Shown here: piece after piece, positions 61,752 to 64,000 of the stretch
Layout: each line of letters starts with the position of its first letter
How positions within the stretch are numbered: position 1 is the first letter of the stretch
Origin: Treponema putidum
GTDB lineage: Bacteria; Spirochaetota; Spirochaetia; Treponematales; Treponemataceae
Length of the DNA stretch: 64,000 nucleotides
Assembly (NCBI RefSeq): GCF_000755145.1
Contig: NZ_CP009228.1
Span: 2,465,694-2,529,693, forward strand
Direction: 5' to 3'
Program-made: the position numbers and the translations under genes
The notes under the pieces: model-generated
What the model saw: the letters and a program-made list of their open reading frames with translations, nothing else
The model's database searches: none
What the model was told of the DNA's origin: nothing

Positions 61752-63167
61752 ATGAAAACAAAAAATATTTTTATCAAATTTCTTAAGACTTGTTCAATCC
61801 TTATAATGGTATGCAATACCTTTATATATGCGGAAATACCTGTGCAAAAATCGGCTTTCTCTTTTACACAGAGTATTGATTTTAACCTTAATTATGAACT
61901 GAAAGCAGAAGCAAAAAATCCTTTTTTTGAGGTCTATACGGCAGCAAAGACTAGGGAACACCGGCCTAAATTTGCTCTTATACCGCAAGGTTTTAGCTTA
62001 AAATTTACACCTCTTCTGTACATGGAAAAGAAAAAACTTTATCCTGCCCTCTCATTTCTTTATGGAGGCATTACAAAATCAAGTTTTTTAAACCGGATGC
62101 TTTTTAAGGAGAATTTCGAAAAAAAGCCCTTTTATACAGGAATAAGTCTTTCCCCTAAATACCTGATAGGAATCTCAAAATCGAAATTCGATGCAAGTCT
62201 AGGTACCGAATTTGCAATAAAAAATTTTAATTTAGCATTTTTTTTAGAACAAAAGCCGAAAGAGCTATGGCCGGACATTTCATTTTGTACGGCTTATAAA
62301 AAAGAAAATGAAAATATATTGCTCAATATGAGCCTTTTTTCTTCTTTAACGAATTCCGCCTACTCTCAATTTAATTTAAAAGCACCCAATTATGATCAGT
62401 TTTATTCTGGAGAATTTATATTAGCCGAAAAGGGTACGGTATCTTCTATGCTTTTATCGGCAATAGGAATAAAAATTCCTTATGGAAAAAGATCGGGAAC
62501 AGGTAAATACGGTTTAGATTTTTTAGGTAAGGCTGAATACAATTTTCAAAGCGAGTATTTTGCGGCTAATGCAGGAATTATGTTTGAAAATGACGGAACT
62601 TTAAAAACTTTCTTTCAGCCTAAAATTTCAGTTGATGTTTTGGATCTGGGCTTCTCTTATAATTTTTTAAGAAAATATTTTGAAAAGAAAAAATTGTTTC
62701 AAAATTTCCATTCAGGAGGAATGGGCTTAGGTCTTAGCTTTACAAAATTTAAATTTACCGGAGAAGTTTATTATAATGATTTATCATGGGATCTTAAAGG
62801 ACAAGTGAAAATTCCTGCCAAACTTTTTCTTAATACTATCTTTTCAATAAAAGGAAATGCAGAGTTAGAAGAAAAATCTCAAAATCCGTTTATAGTAAAA
62901 AACTATTCTTTTTCATCGGACATTAAAATAAAATTTAATAAAATTTTCGATCTAAATTTTTCAGCATCTTTTATGCAAAAAAATAAAATAGTAAAAAAGA
63001 ATAAAAAACCATATATAGTTTGGGAAAAAGGCGTTTTCGACTTTTCCGCTCAGGCAGAGTTTAGGAAAAAAACAAGACGGACATCAAACTCTTTTAAGGG
63101 CGAAATAATATTGGAAACTGCTAAGCCTTTTATAAAAGGAAGCCTTGCATATAAAATAAGTTTTTAA
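61752..63167 (+). CDS. predicted outer-membrane beta-barrel or surface protein (471 aa)
   Basis: A signal peptide (residues 1-27, cleavage near IYA-E) precedes a beta-strand-rich, Lys/Phe/Tyr-rich protein with no long helices after it and terminal Phe (YKISF). Strand-like segments such as FDASLGTEFAIKNFNLAFFL and LGLSFTKFKFTGEVYYNDL repeat along the length. This fits an outer-membrane barrel. It is not recognised as Msp or another known treponemal porin. It starts right after an A/T-rich region and ends convergently with galM, overlapping it by four bases. Confidence 0.55.
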   Translation: MKTKNIFIKFLKTCSILIMVCNTFIYAEIPVQKSAFSFTQSIDFNLNYELKAEAKNPFFEVYTAAKTREHRPKFALIPQGFSLKFTPLLYMEKKKLYPALSFLYGGITKSSFLNRMLFKENFEKKPFYTGISLSPKYLIGISKSKFDASLGTEFAIKNFNLAFFLEQKPKELWPDISFCTAYKKENENILLNMSLFSSLTNSAYSQFNLKAPNYDQFYSGEFILAEKGTVSSMLLSAIGIKIPYGKRSGTGKYGLDFLGKAEYNFQSEYFAANAGIMFENDGTLKTFFQPKISVDVLDLGFSYNFLRKYFEKKKLFQNFHSGGMGLGLSFTKFKFTGEVYYNDLSWDLKGQVKIPAKLFLNTIFSIKGNAELEEKSQNPFIVKNYSFSSDIKIKFNKIFDLNFSASFMQKNKIVKKNKKPYIVWEKGVFDFSAQAEFRKKTRRTSNSFKGEIILETAKPFIKGSLAYKISF

Positions 63168-64000
63168 AATGCAAAGTGCCAAAGAGTCTCATGTTCATAA
63201 ACTTCGCCAGGTTTAATTACAGTATTAGGGAAATCAGGCTGATGCACCGAATCGGGAAAGGCTTGACTTTCAAGGCAAAGCCCTGCAAATTTATTGTACA
63301 CGTCTCCGTTTTTACCCAATTCATTGTCAAGAAAACCTCCTGTGTACATTACAAGAGCAGGTTGAGTTGAGTAAACTGTTAATGTCCTCTTGGTAACCGG
63401 TTCTTTTACTATCGCCGCCAAGGTTTTATGGTCACTGACTTCTTTTTTTATAACCCAGCTGTTATCAAAACCACCGCCTATTTTTTGCACGCCCTCGCTC
63501 AAAAGTCTGGGCTTTCTAAAGTCATAGCCGGTATTTTCTACATTTAAAAATTTACCCGTCGGAATAAGCTCTTGATTGGTTTCAAGATATTGCTCTGAAA
63601 ATATTTGAACCTCATGGTTTAATACCGAAACATAGGAACCGTTGGACTGCATTCCGGCAGGATTTAAGTTAAAATAGCTGTGATTGGTAAAATTAACCGG
63701 TGTTGTTTTATCGGAGACGGCCTTATATCTTATAATAACCTCATTATCAGGCGTAAGAGAATAGCTTACTTCAATTTTTAAATTTCCGGGAAACCCCTGC
63801 TCTCCATCGGGAGAGGTACGCAAAAAAACAACACCGGCTTCTTGCTTATTTTTAAAGGTTTTCGCTTCATACTGCATTTTATCATAAAACGGATAACCTC
63901 CATGAAGACAGTGTTTGCCGCCGTCATTAGGTGTTAAAAGATATTGCTGATTTCCTAAAGCAAATTCCGCATTTGAAATTCTTCCTGCATATCGGCCTAT
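63164..64000 (-). CDS. galM: aldose 1-epimerase GalM (cut by window end)
   Basis: Residues visible in the window start within IGRYAGRISN, then LTPNDGGKHCLHGG, a hallmark with conserved His residues. The other catalytic segments follow: VNFTNHSYFNLNPAG with His, and the acid in LCLESQAFPDSVHQPDFPN. The gene continues past 64000, and the whole frame to the end is open. GalM interconverts the alpha and beta forms of galactose and fits with the GH36 enzyme and symporter at 41.9-45.6 kb, though it is 18 kb away. Confidence 0.9.
   Translation of the reverse strand: MGRYAGRISNAEFALGNQQYLLTPNDGGKHCLHGGYPFYDKMQYEAKTFKNKQEAGVVFLRTSPDGEQGFPGNLKIEVSYSLTPDNEVIIRYKAVSDKTTPVNFTNHSYFNLNPAGMQSNGSYVSVLNHEVQIFSEQYLETNQELIPTGKFLNVENTGYDFRKPRLLSEGVQKIGGGFDNSWVIKKEVSDHKTLAAIVKEPVTKRTLTVYSTQPALVMYTGGFLDNELGKNGDVYNKFAGLCLESQAFPDSVHQPDFPNTVIKPGEVYEHETLWHFAF

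Noticed and set aside
1-64000. CRISPR arrays, prophage, transposases, rRNA
   Set aside because: No spaced identical direct repeats, no integrase or transposase motifs, and no rRNA-like sequence were seen.

Overview
The window is about 36-38% GC by eye and comes from a spirochaete close to Treponema denticola or another oral treponeme. Three things suggest this: several FlbB/Maf-type motility genes, many conserved proteins that look treponeme-specific, and secreted proteins with spirochaete-style signals. Coding density is near 95%. I see no phage, insertion sequence, CRISPR array or rRNA. The species call is inference; no search was run.

Layout. 0-2.8 kb: tail of an operon with the tRNA t6A genes tsaE and tsaB and an HD-GYP c-di-GMP phosphodiesterase. 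2.8-6.1 kb: hemW, a signal-peptidase-like protein lacking both catalytic residues, and smpB with a TolB/CsgG-like secreted protein. 6.1-16.3 kb, minus strand: AAA+ ATPase, an NrdR-controlled nrdR-nrdD unit, hflKC, a FlbB/MotE-like protein, and an MBOAT/SGNH (DUF459) acylation pair. 16.6-19.2 kb: three exported proteins including a FecR-domain protein. 19.2-32.0 kb, mostly minus: IMPACT-family protein, ComEC, HEAT-like protein, PilZ protein, a Maf-type glycosyltransferase, FtsI, signal peptidase I, HerA-like ATPase and a type II restriction-modification pair. 32.1-33.2 kb: TsaC/Sua5 and an FtsB-like protein. 33.2-41.3 kb: a tightly overlapped five-gene operon (acidic 870-aa protein, unknown, two Maf-like proteins, degenerate GGDEF protein). 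41.3-45.6 kb: toxin-antitoxin pair with its operator, and an alpha-galactosidase/sugar symporter pair. 45.7-64 kb: secreted transglutaminase-like protein, mutS2, rsgA, murI, miaA, an OppA-like binding protein, tRNA-Val(TAC), valS, a purine permease, a predicted outer-membrane protein and galM (cut by the window end).

Two signals go beyond gene content. (1) Four intercistronic copies of a 90-230 bp modular element lie in the same sense as their genes, upstream of the FlbB-like gene, the FecR gene, mutS2 and murI. It is a string of hairpins whose stem sequences change between copies while base pairing is kept by compensatory changes, and Shine-Dalgarno-like GGAG motifs bracket it. This is the best candidate for an undescribed system. 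(2) Seven otherwise conserved genes (signal-peptidase-like, smpB, DUF459, hflC, a Maf gene, transglutaminase-like, mutS2) are each split by one missing or extra base in a homopolymer run. Sequencing error is the first explanation. I report these as single genes over their repaired extent.

Genes that work together: TsaE/TsaB/TsaC for t6A; NrdR/NrdD for deoxynucleotide supply (this NrdD lacks a recognisable glycyl-radical tail); HD-GYP, PilZ and degenerate GGDEF proteins for c-di-GMP; three Maf-like proteins for probable flagellin glycosylation; GH36, GPH symporter and GalM for galactosides; FtsI, FtsB-like, MurI and signal peptidase for the envelope. Several promoters place their -10 box only 3-10 bases before the start codon (smpB, the CPBP gene, the GH36 gene, the oppA-like gene), which suggests leaderless mRNAs.
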